Source: an uncultured Emergencia sp. (GTDB taxonomy: Bacteria; Bacillota; Clostridia; Peptostreptococcales; Anaerovoracaceae). Taken from it: DNA of 8,767 nt. The notes below the pieces were generated by a model. The model was given only the letters and a program-made list of their open reading frames with translations. It did not search any database and was not told the DNA's origin. The stretch is from positions 1 to 8,767 of the forward strand of contig CALLDR010000150.1 of assembly GCA_937997955.1 (NCBI GenBank), in the 5' to 3' direction. Position numbers and translations under genes: made by a program. The first letter of the stretch is position 1; each line of letters starts with the position of its first letter. Positions 1 to 5,729 of this stretch are shown in pieces.

Positions 1-604
1 GCTTTTTGATCAGGGCTGTGACCTGTTCTGTCTCTCCGGCTTTGACGGCATTCAAAATCTCCTCGTGCTCTTTCAGGTTGTCTTTGATTCCGTAAGGGCG
101 CGTCTGATAGACGTGGCGCACGGACAGCACCATAAATCCGGTCTGCGCATCGTACATCTTGCACAGATAGGCGTTTTCCGTCGCCTCCACGATGCACCGA
201 TCAAAGGCGATGGATCCGTTGATATATTCCGAAATGTGCTCTGCGCTCACGGTTTTCTGATGTGCCAGGGCGTCGGTCAGCTTCTGGATCAGCAGATCGG
301 TTTTTCCGTTTTCCACTACGCATCGGTACGCGCCGCAGAGGAGCACCGCCAGAGCCTGGTTGATCATGGCCGCCGTTTCCTCCGTCAGCTGGAAAACCTG
401 ATATTTGTAATTAAAGCTGGTGACCAGAAAACCCTCTTTTTCCAGCACGGACAGAGCTTCCCGAATAGGCGTGTTGCTGATCCCGAATTCTTTGCAGAGT
501 TCTGTGATCTTCAGAACCTCTCCGCCCTGATACTTCTGGTTCAGGATCCGCTCCTTCACGATGTTGTAGATCTGGTCTTTCATGCTTAACTGAATGAGTT
601 CCAT
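1..604 (-). CDS. GntR-family transcriptional regulator with FCD domain, C-terminus cut by window edge
   Basis: A DNA-binding regulator with an N-terminal winged helix (about residues 10-70) and a C-terminal FCD ligand-sensing domain (about 77 onward). The reading frame is open from the ATG at 604-602 to the left edge, giving 201 visible residues; the family is usually 210-240 long, so only the last helix is missing. The recognition-helix signature GISNTPIREALSVLEKEGFL (41-60) is typical of GntR. The FCD end EHEEILNAVKAGE (179-191) is clear. The start is supported by a purine-rich AGGAAAGGAAGAG just upstream. The classical FCD metal motif D-x-x-x-H is replaced: Ser131 and Asp135 stand where Asp and His are expected, while His180 is kept, so metal or ligand binding may differ. 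It lies 102 nt downstream of a second FCD regulator, in the same direction and with no obvious promoter of its own, so co-transcription is likely. The ligand is unknown; small carboxylates are common for this family. Confidence 0.9.
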   Translation of the reverse strand, partial: MELIQLSMKDQIYNIVKERILNQKYQGGEVLKITELCKEFGISNTPIREALSVLEKEGFLVTSFNYKYQVFQLTEETAAMINQALAVLLCGAYRCVVENGKTDLLIQKLTDALAHQKTVSAEHISEYINGSIAFDRCIVEATENAYLCKMYDAQTGFMVLSVRHVYQTRPYGIKDNLKEHEEILNAVKAGETEQVTALIKK

Positions 605-627
605 ATGCTCTTCCTTTCCTGTGTGTA

Positions 628-702
628 TTTCCCTGTATTCCCCCTGTATTTTCTCTGTGTTTTCTCTGTACCTTCTCTATGCTTTTCCCGCGTCCCCCTG
701 TG
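628..702. repeat. Degenerate tandem repeat, 11-bp period, polypurine on the minus strand
   Basis: The spacer between the two regulator genes is almost entirely built from seven adjacent units with plus-strand consensus TTTTCYCTGTA. Unit boundaries are 628-637, 638-648, 649-659, 660-670, 671-681, 682-691 and 692-702, with lengths of 10 or 11. The two best-matched copies (649-659 and 660-670) differ at one base. In the transcript (minus strand) the units read YACAGRGRRAA, giving an unbroken purine-rich leader with several Shine-Dalgarno-like stretches before the downstream regulator. It abuts the TAG stop of the upstream regulator (707-709). The function is unknown. Confidence 0.75.
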
Positions 703-706
703 TCTC

Positions 707-1357
707 CTATATCTTTTTGAAATACTCTGTTCCCGCGAACCTGTTATGGGCCTCCATCAGCGCCTTCGCCTTTTCAATGTCGCCTGCCCGCAAAGCCTCG
801 CTGACGGCGGAATGGGCCGCGATGCTCTCCTGCCTGTTTTCCTTTGCCGCCATATAGGCAAAGGTACACATGTTGATCTGGTTCTGGGTCTTCATGGTAC
901 AATCCCGGATGATCGGATTGGTGCAGTACTGGATTAAAACCTTGTGAAAGCCCACAGCCGCTTCGTGCAGTGTCCGTCCATCTCCGCTTTCACAAGCGCC
1001 TATCTGGGCGGAAACCACCTTCTGAAGTTCTTCGGTCAGGCAGTCCAGATTCTCCAGCTTTCGATAGGAATCAAAGACCAGATTGAACAGGGCCGTGTTG
1101 GCATCGATCAGCTCCTGCGCCTGTTCATCAGACAGCTGGATGATGCTGGGTCCCACGTTATGCTTCTGTTCTATGAATCCCTCCTGGGTCAGACGGTTGA
1201 TGGTCTCCCGTACCGGCGTCCTGCTGACGCCGAAGTCCCGCGCCAGCTCCTCGATATTCAGCCGGTCCCCCGGCAAAAGTTCCCGATTCTGTATCTTCTC
1301 CAGGATCAGGCTGTAGACCTGGTCTACCAGCGATGTCCTCACAACTTTTCCAGCCAT
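707..1357 (-). CDS. GntR-family transcriptional regulator with FCD domain
   Basis: A complete 216-residue regulator. The winged-helix domain spans about residues 8-70, with the recognition region FGVSRTPVRETINRLTQEGF at 42-61; the all-helical FCD effector domain spans about 78-205. It would act as a cytoplasmic dimer binding an operator near its own or neighbouring promoters. The start ATG (1357-1355) is preceded by GGAGG (1365-1369) at 7-nt spacing. In the FCD domain the FH of the usual D-x-x-x-H motif is present (His138) but the Asp position is Ala134; a later His182 is kept, so the metal site appears incomplete. Upstream are a consensus sigma-A promoter, a 12-bp palindrome overlapping its -10, and a 14-bp-period repeat array. 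This arrangement suggests autoregulation. The next gene downstream is a second FCD regulator. The neighbouring kinase and carboxylate-type transporter are natural targets, but this is inference. Confidence 0.93.
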   Translation of the reverse strand: MAGKVVRTSLVDQVYSLILEKIQNRELLPGDRLNIEELARDFGVSRTPVRETINRLTQEGFIEQKHNVGPSIIQLSDEQAQELIDANTALFNLVFDSYRKLENLDCLTEELQKVVSAQIGACESGDGRTLHEAAVGFHKVLIQYCTNPIIRDCTMKTQNQINMCTFAYMAAKENRQESIAAHSAVSEALRAGDIEKAKALMEAHNRFAGTEYFKKI

Positions 1358-1393
1358 TTCTATTCCTCCAGTTTCAAATGTGGTCCGTCGATC

Positions 1394-1405
1394 ATTACAT
1401 GTAAT
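1394..1405. promoter_or_regulatory. Perfect 12-bp palindrome, candidate operator
   Basis: ATTACATGTAAT is its own reverse complement. It overlaps the last bases of the -10 element (1404-1409) and covers the expected transcription start (about 1397) of the downstream FCD regulator. A protein bound here would block initiation, so it is a good candidate for the regulator's own operator. The protein that binds it is not shown by the sequence. Confidence 0.55.
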
Positions 1406-1432
1406 CTTATCATTTCATCTGGGTTTCGTCAA
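1404..1432 (-). promoter_or_regulatory. Sigma-A promoter of the FCD regulator at 707-1357
   Basis: On the minus strand a -35 TTGACG (1432-1427) and -10 TAAGAT (1409-1404) are separated by exactly 17 nt. The predicted start near 1397 gives a leader of about 40 nt containing the GGAGG ribosome binding site. Another TTGACA (1443-1438) lies just upstream but has no matching -10 at proper spacing. Confidence 0.75.
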
Positions 1433-1437
1433 GATTT

Positions 1438-1507
1438 TGTCAATACATCGAGCGCAATTCATCAAGGTCAGTACATCGATATCAGTACGTCGAGGTCAGT
1501 ACGTCGA
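1438..1507. repeat. Tandem repeat array, five 14-bp units, upstream of regulator promoter
   Basis: Five adjacent 14-bp units are at 1438-1451, 1452-1465, 1466-1479, 1480-1493 and 1494-1507. The plus-strand consensus is GGTCAGTACRTCGA. Units 3 and 5 differ at one base and unit 4 differs from unit 5 at two; units 1 and 2 are more diverged. A shortened copy, GGTCCGTCGA (1382-1391), lies in the regulator leader. The array fills the space between the tail of the upstream terminator and the -35 box, the position expected of a multi-site binding region. Its function is unknown. Confidence 0.8.
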
Positions 1508-1556
1508 AAACAAAGAAGCTGCCCAGTATCCCTTTCACCTGACACTGAACAGCTTC
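1507..1556 (-). terminator. Rho-independent terminator of the kinase-MFS operon
   Basis: The minus-strand transcript can form a 16-bp stem (1556-1541 with 1530-1515; outer arm GAAGCTG with CAGCTTC) around a 10-nt loop. The stem includes three G-U pairs that work only in the minus-strand RNA. It is followed by TTTGTTTT (1514-1507). It lies about 30 nt past the MFS stop codon, so it ends that operon and separates it from the regulators. Confidence 0.88.
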
Positions 1557-1588
1557 CTCCCATTTGAACTTCCTAATTGACGTGTGAA

Positions 1589-2815
1589 TTAAAACGGTCT
1601 CTTCTCTTCCCTCTTCGCGTTTTCTTTCTCTACACACTTGGATACCACTACCCACAAAACCAGGGAGATCACCGCGCATACCAGAATCGCGACAAAGTTG
1701 GAATCGTATTTGCCGCCGGAGCTTTCCACCAGGGCGCTTCCGATCATCGGTCCGATGATGGCGGCAGGAACCAGGTTAAACATGCCGATACCGAAATTTA
1801 CGGAGAAGTACTTCGGTCCGTAATATCTGTTGATGAAAGTGGAACAGATGGTCGGGTTTCCTCCATAGCACAGTCCCATGGCCAAAAGTCCGATCAGGAT
1901 CAGAACCATCGCCATAGTCTTCGCCCCTGCCAGCAGGGCGATACCGCCGGCGAACATGAAGAGCATGTCCACGACCATGGCGAACTTTCCGGCTTTTCTG
2001 TCATAGATCGTTCCCACGATGACGCGGCCAGCGCCGTTGAATACGGATACGATCATGCCTACGATAGCCGGCGCGCCAAAGGCTACAGCGATAGAAGCCG
2101 CGCTGTTGACCACCATCAGGCCGCCGATGTTGACGACGATGCACCACAGCATGAAGACCCAGAAGGAAGCGCTTTTCAGCATCACGGACGGACCTTCACC
2201 GTACAGCTCCTTCGCCGCGCTTTGTCCGGCAGGAGCCTCAGGCACTTTGATGAAGAAAGAGCCGATGAGCAAAACGACGAAGATCATGATGCCCAGGATC
2301 ATAAAGGTCGTAAAGATTCCCTTTGACGCCACCAGACTGGTAGCGATGCTGCCCAGGATCAGCGCGCCCAGGCCGAAGCCCATCATCATGATGCCGCTTG
2401 CCAGGCCGGGCTTGTCCGGGAACCATTTGTTCATGGTGCCGATAACGCAGTTGTACGTAAGGCCTACGCCGGAACCGCCCAAAACGCCGTAGCAGATGTA
2501 CAGCATGGTCAGGCTGGAGGACGGATTGTCCGGGTTCAGGCGGGATACGCCGAAGAAGCCTACCAGCAGAAAAATCGCGGATAGAATGATAATGATCTGC
2601 GGTTTAAATTTTGCTGCCAGCTTACCGGCCACGAATCCGCCGATGCAGAAAAAGATCATGGATATGGTAAAGGTCATGGAAAGCTGGGATAAGGACCAGC
2701 CTGTGTACACCTCGCTGAACGGTGTCTTGAACAGAGACCATCCATAGATGAGGCCACAGAAGATCAGCAGCAGTGTACCTACCGCAAGGTACAGCCATCT
2801 TTTGTTGTTTGCCAT
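1589..2815 (-). CDS. MFS transporter, oxalate/formate antiporter (OFA)-type
   Basis: A 408-residue inner-membrane carrier with about 12 hydrophobic segments. Family signatures are YGWSLFKTPF (24-33) in TM1, the loop-2/3 motif GGFVAGKLAAKFKPQ (59-73), and the TM4-5 motif NKWFPDKPGLASG (129-141), which is diagnostic of OFA-type MFS proteins. Characterised members exchange or take up small carboxylates (OxlT exchanges oxalate and formate), but the substrate here is not readable; I see no obvious lysine in the region corresponding to TM11. The ATG (2815-2813) follows the kinase stop codon by only 2 nt, and its ribosome binding site GGAGAGGAG lies inside the end of the kinase gene, so translation is probably coupled. 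The gene ends the two-gene operon before a strong terminator. Pairing with an acyl kinase suggests transport of the kinase's carboxylate substrate or product. Confidence 0.92.
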   Translation of the reverse strand: MANNKRWLYLAVGTLLLIFCGLIYGWSLFKTPFSEVYTGWSLSQLSMTFTISMIFFCIGGFVAGKLAAKFKPQIIIILSAIFLLVGFFGVSRLNPDNPSSSLTMLYICYGVLGGSGVGLTYNCVIGTMNKWFPDKPGLASGIMMMGFGLGALILGSIATSLVASKGIFTTFMILGIMIFVVLLIGSFFIKVPEAPAGQSAAKELYGEGPSVMLKSASFWVFMLWCIVVNIGGLMVVNSAASIAVAFGAPAIVGMIVSVFNGAGRVIVGTIYDRKAGKFAMVVDMLFMFAGGIALLAGAKTMAMVLILIGLLAMGLCYGGNPTICSTFINRYYGPKYFSVNFGIGMFNLVPAAIIGPMIGSALVESSGGKYDSNFVAILVCAVISLVLWVVVSKCVEKENAKREEKRPF

Positions 2816-2817
2816 TA

Positions 2818-3897
2818 CTAAAATTTCTCCTCTCCTTGTAAGAATCTCGCCGTTTCCTCACCTGTCAGCACCCGGAGAGCGCCCTTTGCCAGAGCTTCCA
2901 TCTCCCGCTCGCCCGGCACGATCTCCACCGGCGCGATGAACTGCACACGTTCAGTCACAGCTTTTGTAATGTATTGCGAATATGAAATACCGCCGGTCAG
3001 GACGATATAATCAACGTTGCCGCTCACATCAGCGGACAGCTTGGCGATCCCCTTGGCAATATTCAGAGCCATGGCGTCGTACACCAGCTTCGCCTCAGCG
3101 TCGCCCGCCTGGATGCGCGCCTCGATTTCCCGGGAATCGGCCGTTCCGAAGTGGGAGACCAGGCCGCCCCTCCTCTGGATCTGCTCCAGCATGGCTTTCT
3201 TGTCCGGACAGACGTCATAGCACCAGTCGATCACGCTGTAGGTAGGCAGATGGCCTGCCCGTTCCGGGGAAAACGGTCCCTCGTCGTCCGGCAGAATGTC
3301 CGCAAGACGTCCGTGATCAAAGATGCCGATGGAGATCCCGCCGCCCAGATGGGCGCTGATGATGTTCTTCTCCCGGTAATCGACGCCCTTCTCCTCGCAC
3401 AGAGAAAGGACGGCGGCCCGCATGTTCAGGTTGTGTCCCCGTCCGACGCGCCGGATATCCCGGATACCGGTGATCCTGTAGATCTCCTCCATTTCGTCCA
3501 CCGCCACCGCGTCATAGATATACGCCTTGACGCCCGCTTCCTGCGCCATGGCATAAGCTATCGGCGCGCCCAGGTTGGACGCGTGATGCAGCTGGGGCCG
3601 GTCCCGAAGACACTCCAGCATGTACGGATCCACCTCGTAAGCGCCCGTACGCACCGGCGGCAAAAGCCCGCCTCTTCCCACGACAGCATCAAAGGCGTCC
3701 GCCTGCTCTCCGTGGTCCCGGCAGCAGGCCCTCACCAGCTCCGTCCGAAAGTCCAGCTGTCCATAAACGCCGTCAAAGGCGGCCAGCTCCTCCCGACTGT
3801 GGGAGATGCTCTGGCTCCACTGCTCCTGACGATCCTCGTATACGGCTACCTTCGTAGAGGTAGAGCCCGGATTGATGACCAAGATCCGATATGCCAT
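2818..3897 (-). CDS. buk: Butyrate kinase-family (acetokinase superfamily) carboxylate kinase
   Basis: A 359-residue cytoplasmic enzyme of the usual length for butyrate kinase, which interconverts butyryl phosphate plus ADP with butyrate plus ATP. Visible motifs are the N-terminal phosphate/adenosine signature NPGSTSTK (9-16), GRGG (74-77), HASNLGAPIAY (105-115), EGPFSPERAG (206-215), HLGGGIS (183-189), TGGIS (301-305) and the C-terminal PGEREMEALAKGALRVL (328-344). The segment usually written FHALN is RGHNLN here (153-158), keeping the His and Leu-Asn but otherwise divergent, so a different short- or branched-chain acyl substrate is possible. The ATG at 3897-3895 has GGAAAGG 8 nt upstream. 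It has its own consensus promoter and a structured leader, and is coupled to a downstream MFS carrier. No phosphotransbutyrylase (ptb) is adjacent, unlike classical ptb-buk operons. The family call is firm; the butyrate specificity and symbol are tentative. Confidence 0.88.
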   Translation of the reverse strand: MAYRILVINPGSTSTKVAVYEDRQEQWSQSISHSREELAAFDGVYGQLDFRTELVRACCRDHGEQADAFDAVVGRGGLLPPVRTGAYEVDPYMLECLRDRPQLHHASNLGAPIAYAMAQEAGVKAYIYDAVAVDEMEEIYRITGIRDIRRVGRGHNLNMRAAVLSLCEEKGVDYREKNIISAHLGGGISIGIFDHGRLADILPDDEGPFSPERAGHLPTYSVIDWCYDVCPDKKAMLEQIQRRGGLVSHFGTADSREIEARIQAGDAEAKLVYDAMALNIAKGIAKLSADVSGNVDYIVLTGGISYSQYITKAVTERVQFIAPVEIVPGEREMEALAKGALRVLTGEETARFLQGEEKF

Positions 3898-3905
3898 AGT
3901 TGCCG

Positions 3906-3965
3906 CCTTTCCGCACTGCCCTCTGATGAAAAGGGCGGATGAAATAGAAGTTTATTCCACCCGCC
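3906..3965 (-). promoter_or_regulatory. Structured leader of the kinase operon: hairpin that competes with a ribosome-site-sequestering pairing
   Basis: In the minus-strand RNA, 3965-3953 and 3946-3934 can form a 13-bp stem (outer arms GGCGG and CCGCC, two G-U pairs) with a 6-nt loop. The 3' arm CCGCC and the CUUUUC that follows it can alternatively pair with the ribosome site GGAAAGGCGG (3912-3903), with one bulged C. A third option pairs GCCCU with AGGGC. These pairings exclude each other, as expected of a translational switch. I do not recognise a known riboswitch class. The stem is followed by only four U, so a terminator is unlikely. Confidence 0.4.
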
Positions 3966-4006
3966 GTCTCCTTAGACAAACGCATTATTTTTTCGTCTTT
4001 ATGACT

Positions 4007-4035
4007 ATTTTATAGATAATCAAACAAAAAGTCAA
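4007..4035 (-). promoter_or_regulatory. Sigma-A promoter of the kinase-MFS operon
   Basis: On the minus strand -35 TTGACT (4035-4030) and -10 TAAAAT (4012-4007) are 17 nt apart. The predicted start near 4000 gives a leader of about 100 nt. The promoter lies about 27 bp past the MATE stop codon; no clear terminator separates them, so some read-through from the MATE gene is possible. Confidence 0.8.
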
Positions 4036-4061
4036 GATGATATTGTCGATACTCGTCTGAT

Positions 4062-5414
4062 TTAGAGATAATTTTTCGATAATTTTCTATTCTGCCGCCG
4101 GAAATAGATCAGACACAGCGTAATCTGCACCACCGTAGACGCCGGCGTAGCCAGTCCGATGTGAAACAGGGTGGCCCAGCTCATCTGGCTCATGAAATAG
4201 GACACGGGTATCCGGACGCAGAAGGCGCCGATGATGCCCTGGGCCATGACGAACACGGTCTCGCCCCATCCGTTGAAATATCCCAGAAAGCAGAACAGGA
4301 ACGAGGTCAGCAGGCAGTCGATGGCATACGCCTTCAAATAGTCCGCCGCCGCGTAGATGACGTCCAGGTCGCTGCCGTTGGCGAACAGCGACGCCATCCA
4401 GTCTCCGTGGAAAAAGGACAGCCAGGCCATGACGACGCCCACCGCGAAAGACGTGAAGATGCCGTATGCCAGGGCCTTCCTTCCCCGCGCGTAGGTCTTT
4501 GCTCCCACGTTCTGCGCCACAAAGGCCGACATGGACTGCATGTAGGCCGACGGCACCAGCATGATGAAGACACAGAGCTTCTCCGCGATGCCGACCCCGG
4601 CGGACGCGATCAGCCCCAGAGAGTTGACGATGGCCAGAATTACCAGAAAGGATACGCTGACCAGCAGGTCCTGCAGGGAGATAGGAGCTCCCAGGCGGAC
4701 GATCTGTTTGATCAGGCTCCCGTCAAACCGCAGCCTTTGACGCGACAGGGTAAAGGGCAGCTGACGCCCTTTGATGATGAGAACAGACAAAGCCACACTG
4801 ACCGCCTGGGCCATGACGGTGGCCAGCGCCGCGCCGGCAACGCCCATGTGAAACCCCGCGATCAGGGCCAGGTCTCCGGCGATGTTCAGCACGCAGGCGA
4901 TGGCTACGGTGATCAAAGGCATGCGGGAGTCCCCGATGCCCCGGAAGATGCTGCCCAGCACGTTGTAGGCCACGATGAAGAGATAGCCCCCGGAGCAGAT
5001 GCGGATGTAGACCACGGTCTGATCAAAGGCTTCCTCCGGCGCCTGCATCAAAGCTGCCAATGGGCCCGACAGCCCCACCATGACGGCGGTCATCAGGATC
5101 CCCAGCACGGCAAAGAGGCAGATGCCGCTGCCGATGGCGTCTCCCGCCCCTTCCGCGTCCTTCTCTCCGATCTTCTGCCCCGCCAGTATGGTGATGCCCA
5201 TGGCGAGGCTGGTAACCAGCGAGGTCACGGTCTGCATGATCTGGCTGCCCGTAGATACCGCCGAGATGTCTATCGCCGTTCCGAATTTTCCCACGATCAG
5301 CAGATCCACCGCGCCGTACATGGCCTGCAGGAACAGAGCCAGCAGTACCGGCAGCGCGAATTTCAGAAGAGGAGCCAGAATTTTTCCTTCGGTAAAGTTC
5401 TGCGTGTTTTCCAT
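4062..5414 (-). CDS. MATE-family multidrug/metabolite exporter
   Basis: A cation-coupled inner-membrane exporter, 450 residues with about 12 membrane segments, matching the usual 440-460. The N-terminal hallmark QAMYGAVDLLIVGKFG and the TM2-3 loop GQKIGEKDAEGAGDA are typical of the family. I chose the ATG at 5414-5412 (protein starts MENTQNFTEG) because it is preceded by AAAGAAAGGGAAGAAAGGG and the homologous region begins here. An in-frame GTG at 5450 would add 12 highly charged residues (SEEEKEREERE) but has no ribosome site. The substrate cannot be told from sequence; drugs, cationic compounds and metabolites are all possible. The gene sits alone between two promoters. Its leader holds a full intrinsic terminator between promoter and start codon, pointing to attenuation control. 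Confidence 0.92.
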   Translation of the reverse strand: MENTQNFTEGKILAPLLKFALPVLLALFLQAMYGAVDLLIVGKFGTAIDISAVSTGSQIMQTVTSLVTSLAMGITILAGQKIGEKDAEGAGDAIGSGICLFAVLGILMTAVMVGLSGPLAALMQAPEEAFDQTVVYIRICSGGYLFIVAYNVLGSIFRGIGDSRMPLITVAIACVLNIAGDLALIAGFHMGVAGAALATVMAQAVSVALSVLIIKGRQLPFTLSRQRLRFDGSLIKQIVRLGAPISLQDLLVSVSFLVILAIVNSLGLIASAGVGIAEKLCVFIMLVPSAYMQSMSAFVAQNVGAKTYARGRKALAYGIFTSFAVGVVMAWLSFFHGDWMASLFANGSDLDVIYAAADYLKAYAIDCLLTSFLFCFLGYFNGWGETVFVMAQGIIGAFCVRIPVSYFMSQMSWATLFHIGLATPASTVVQITLCLIYFRRQNRKLSKNYL

Positions 5415-5464
5415 TTCCCTTTCTTCCCTTTCTTTTTCTTCTTCGCTCACTTCGTCCGCGCCGC

Positions 5465-5491
5465 TTACACATTCAGCCTGCGCGATTTCAT
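5465..5491 (-). CDS. Possible 8-codon upstream ORF in the MATE leader
   Basis: An ATG at 5491-5489 opens an 8-residue frame (MKSRRLNV) ending in TAA at 5467-5465, directly after the U-tract of the leader terminator. No ribosome site is evident, and it lies downstream of the terminator, so it could not act as a classic attenuator peptide. It is listed only because small leader ORFs often precede antibiotic-responsive exporters. Probably chance. Confidence 0.12.
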   Translation of the reverse strand: MKSRRLNV

Positions 5492-5542
5492 AACAAAAAG
5501 GCCAAACAAGAATCTGGGCGCACCCAGCATCTTATCCGGCCT
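5492..5542 (-). terminator. Intrinsic terminator inside the MATE leader (candidate attenuator)
   Basis: The minus-strand RNA forms a 13-bp outer stem (5542-5530 with 5511-5499, with AGGCC/GGCCU at the base and three G-U pairs), a 2x2 internal loop, and an inner 5-bp CUGGG-UGCG-CCCAG hairpin. The last base of the stem plus the next seven give UUUUUGUU (5499-5492). It lies about 33 nt after the predicted transcription start and 78 nt before the MATE ATG, so it would stop transcription before the gene unless bypassed. No other gene precedes it under this promoter. Confidence 0.75.
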
Positions 5543-5543
5543 A

Positions 5544-5557
5544 GTAATTGCGATTAC
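5544..5557. promoter_or_regulatory. Inverted repeat upstream of the MATE leader terminator
   Basis: GTAATTGCGATTAC consists of 5-bp arms GTAAT/ATTAC around TGCG. It lies at about +18 to +31 of the predicted transcript, immediately 5' of the terminator stem. It may be a repressor operator (MarR- or TetR-like factors often use such sites near exporter genes) or part of an antiterminator fold. On the minus strand a start-stop ATG-TAA (5559-5554) overlaps it. Confidence 0.35.
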
Positions 5558-5581
5558 ATACCAATTCCGATGAACAGAATC

Positions 5582-5610
5582 AGTTTATCACCTTCTTATT
5601 TTATTGTCAA
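5582..5610 (-). promoter_or_regulatory. Sigma-A promoter of the MATE gene
   Basis: On the minus strand a perfect -35 TTGACA (5610-5605) is followed after 17 nt by -10 TAAACT (5587-5582). The predicted start near 5575 gives a leader of about 160 nt to the MATE ATG. The 5621-5729 stretch between this promoter and the YczE-type gene has a GC-rich imperfect hairpin (about 5625-5660) without a U-tract and nothing else I recognise. Confidence 0.82.
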
Positions 5611-5729
5611 TAACATAAGCTGATTTCGCAGCGGCGAGGAAGCGTGAATTCCCTCCGCCGCCCCACGCACACACCTGCCGGAGCCTCAGATCCCCGCAAA
5701 TAAGAATTCGGATCGATCGCGGGAGAGTT

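Noticed and set aside
944..1567. Plus-strand open frame opposite the regulator and running through the 14-bp repeat array
   Set aside because: The minus strand holds a convincing FCD regulator with promoter and ribosome site; the plus frame has neither.
1577..2326. Long plus-strand open frame of 249 codons opposite the MFS gene
   Set aside because: The product is a low-complexity His/Asp/Arg-rich sequence, typical of an antisense shadow; the minus strand encodes a clear transporter.
3151..3942. Plus-strand open frame of 263 codons opposite the kinase
   Set aside because: Shadow of the kinase gene; no ribosome site and no family features.
3773..3985. Minus-strand 70-codon frame beginning in the kinase leader
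   Set aside because: It overlaps the kinase start in another frame, has no ribosome site before its ATG, and its product resembles no family.
4041..4056. GTCGATA element above the kinase promoter as a copy of the 14-bp repeat
   Set aside because: Only the GTCGA core matches, which is too short to be meaningful without a genome-wide comparison.
4161..5573. Plus-strand open frame of 470 codons opposite the MATE gene
   Set aside because: It is rich in His, Gln, Asp and Arg with no recognisable domain; it mirrors the MATE codons and spans the MATE promoter and leader.
5625..5660. GC-rich hairpin upstream of the MATE promoter as a terminator for the YczE-type gene
   Set aside because: The stem has a bulge and there is no U-tract on either strand.
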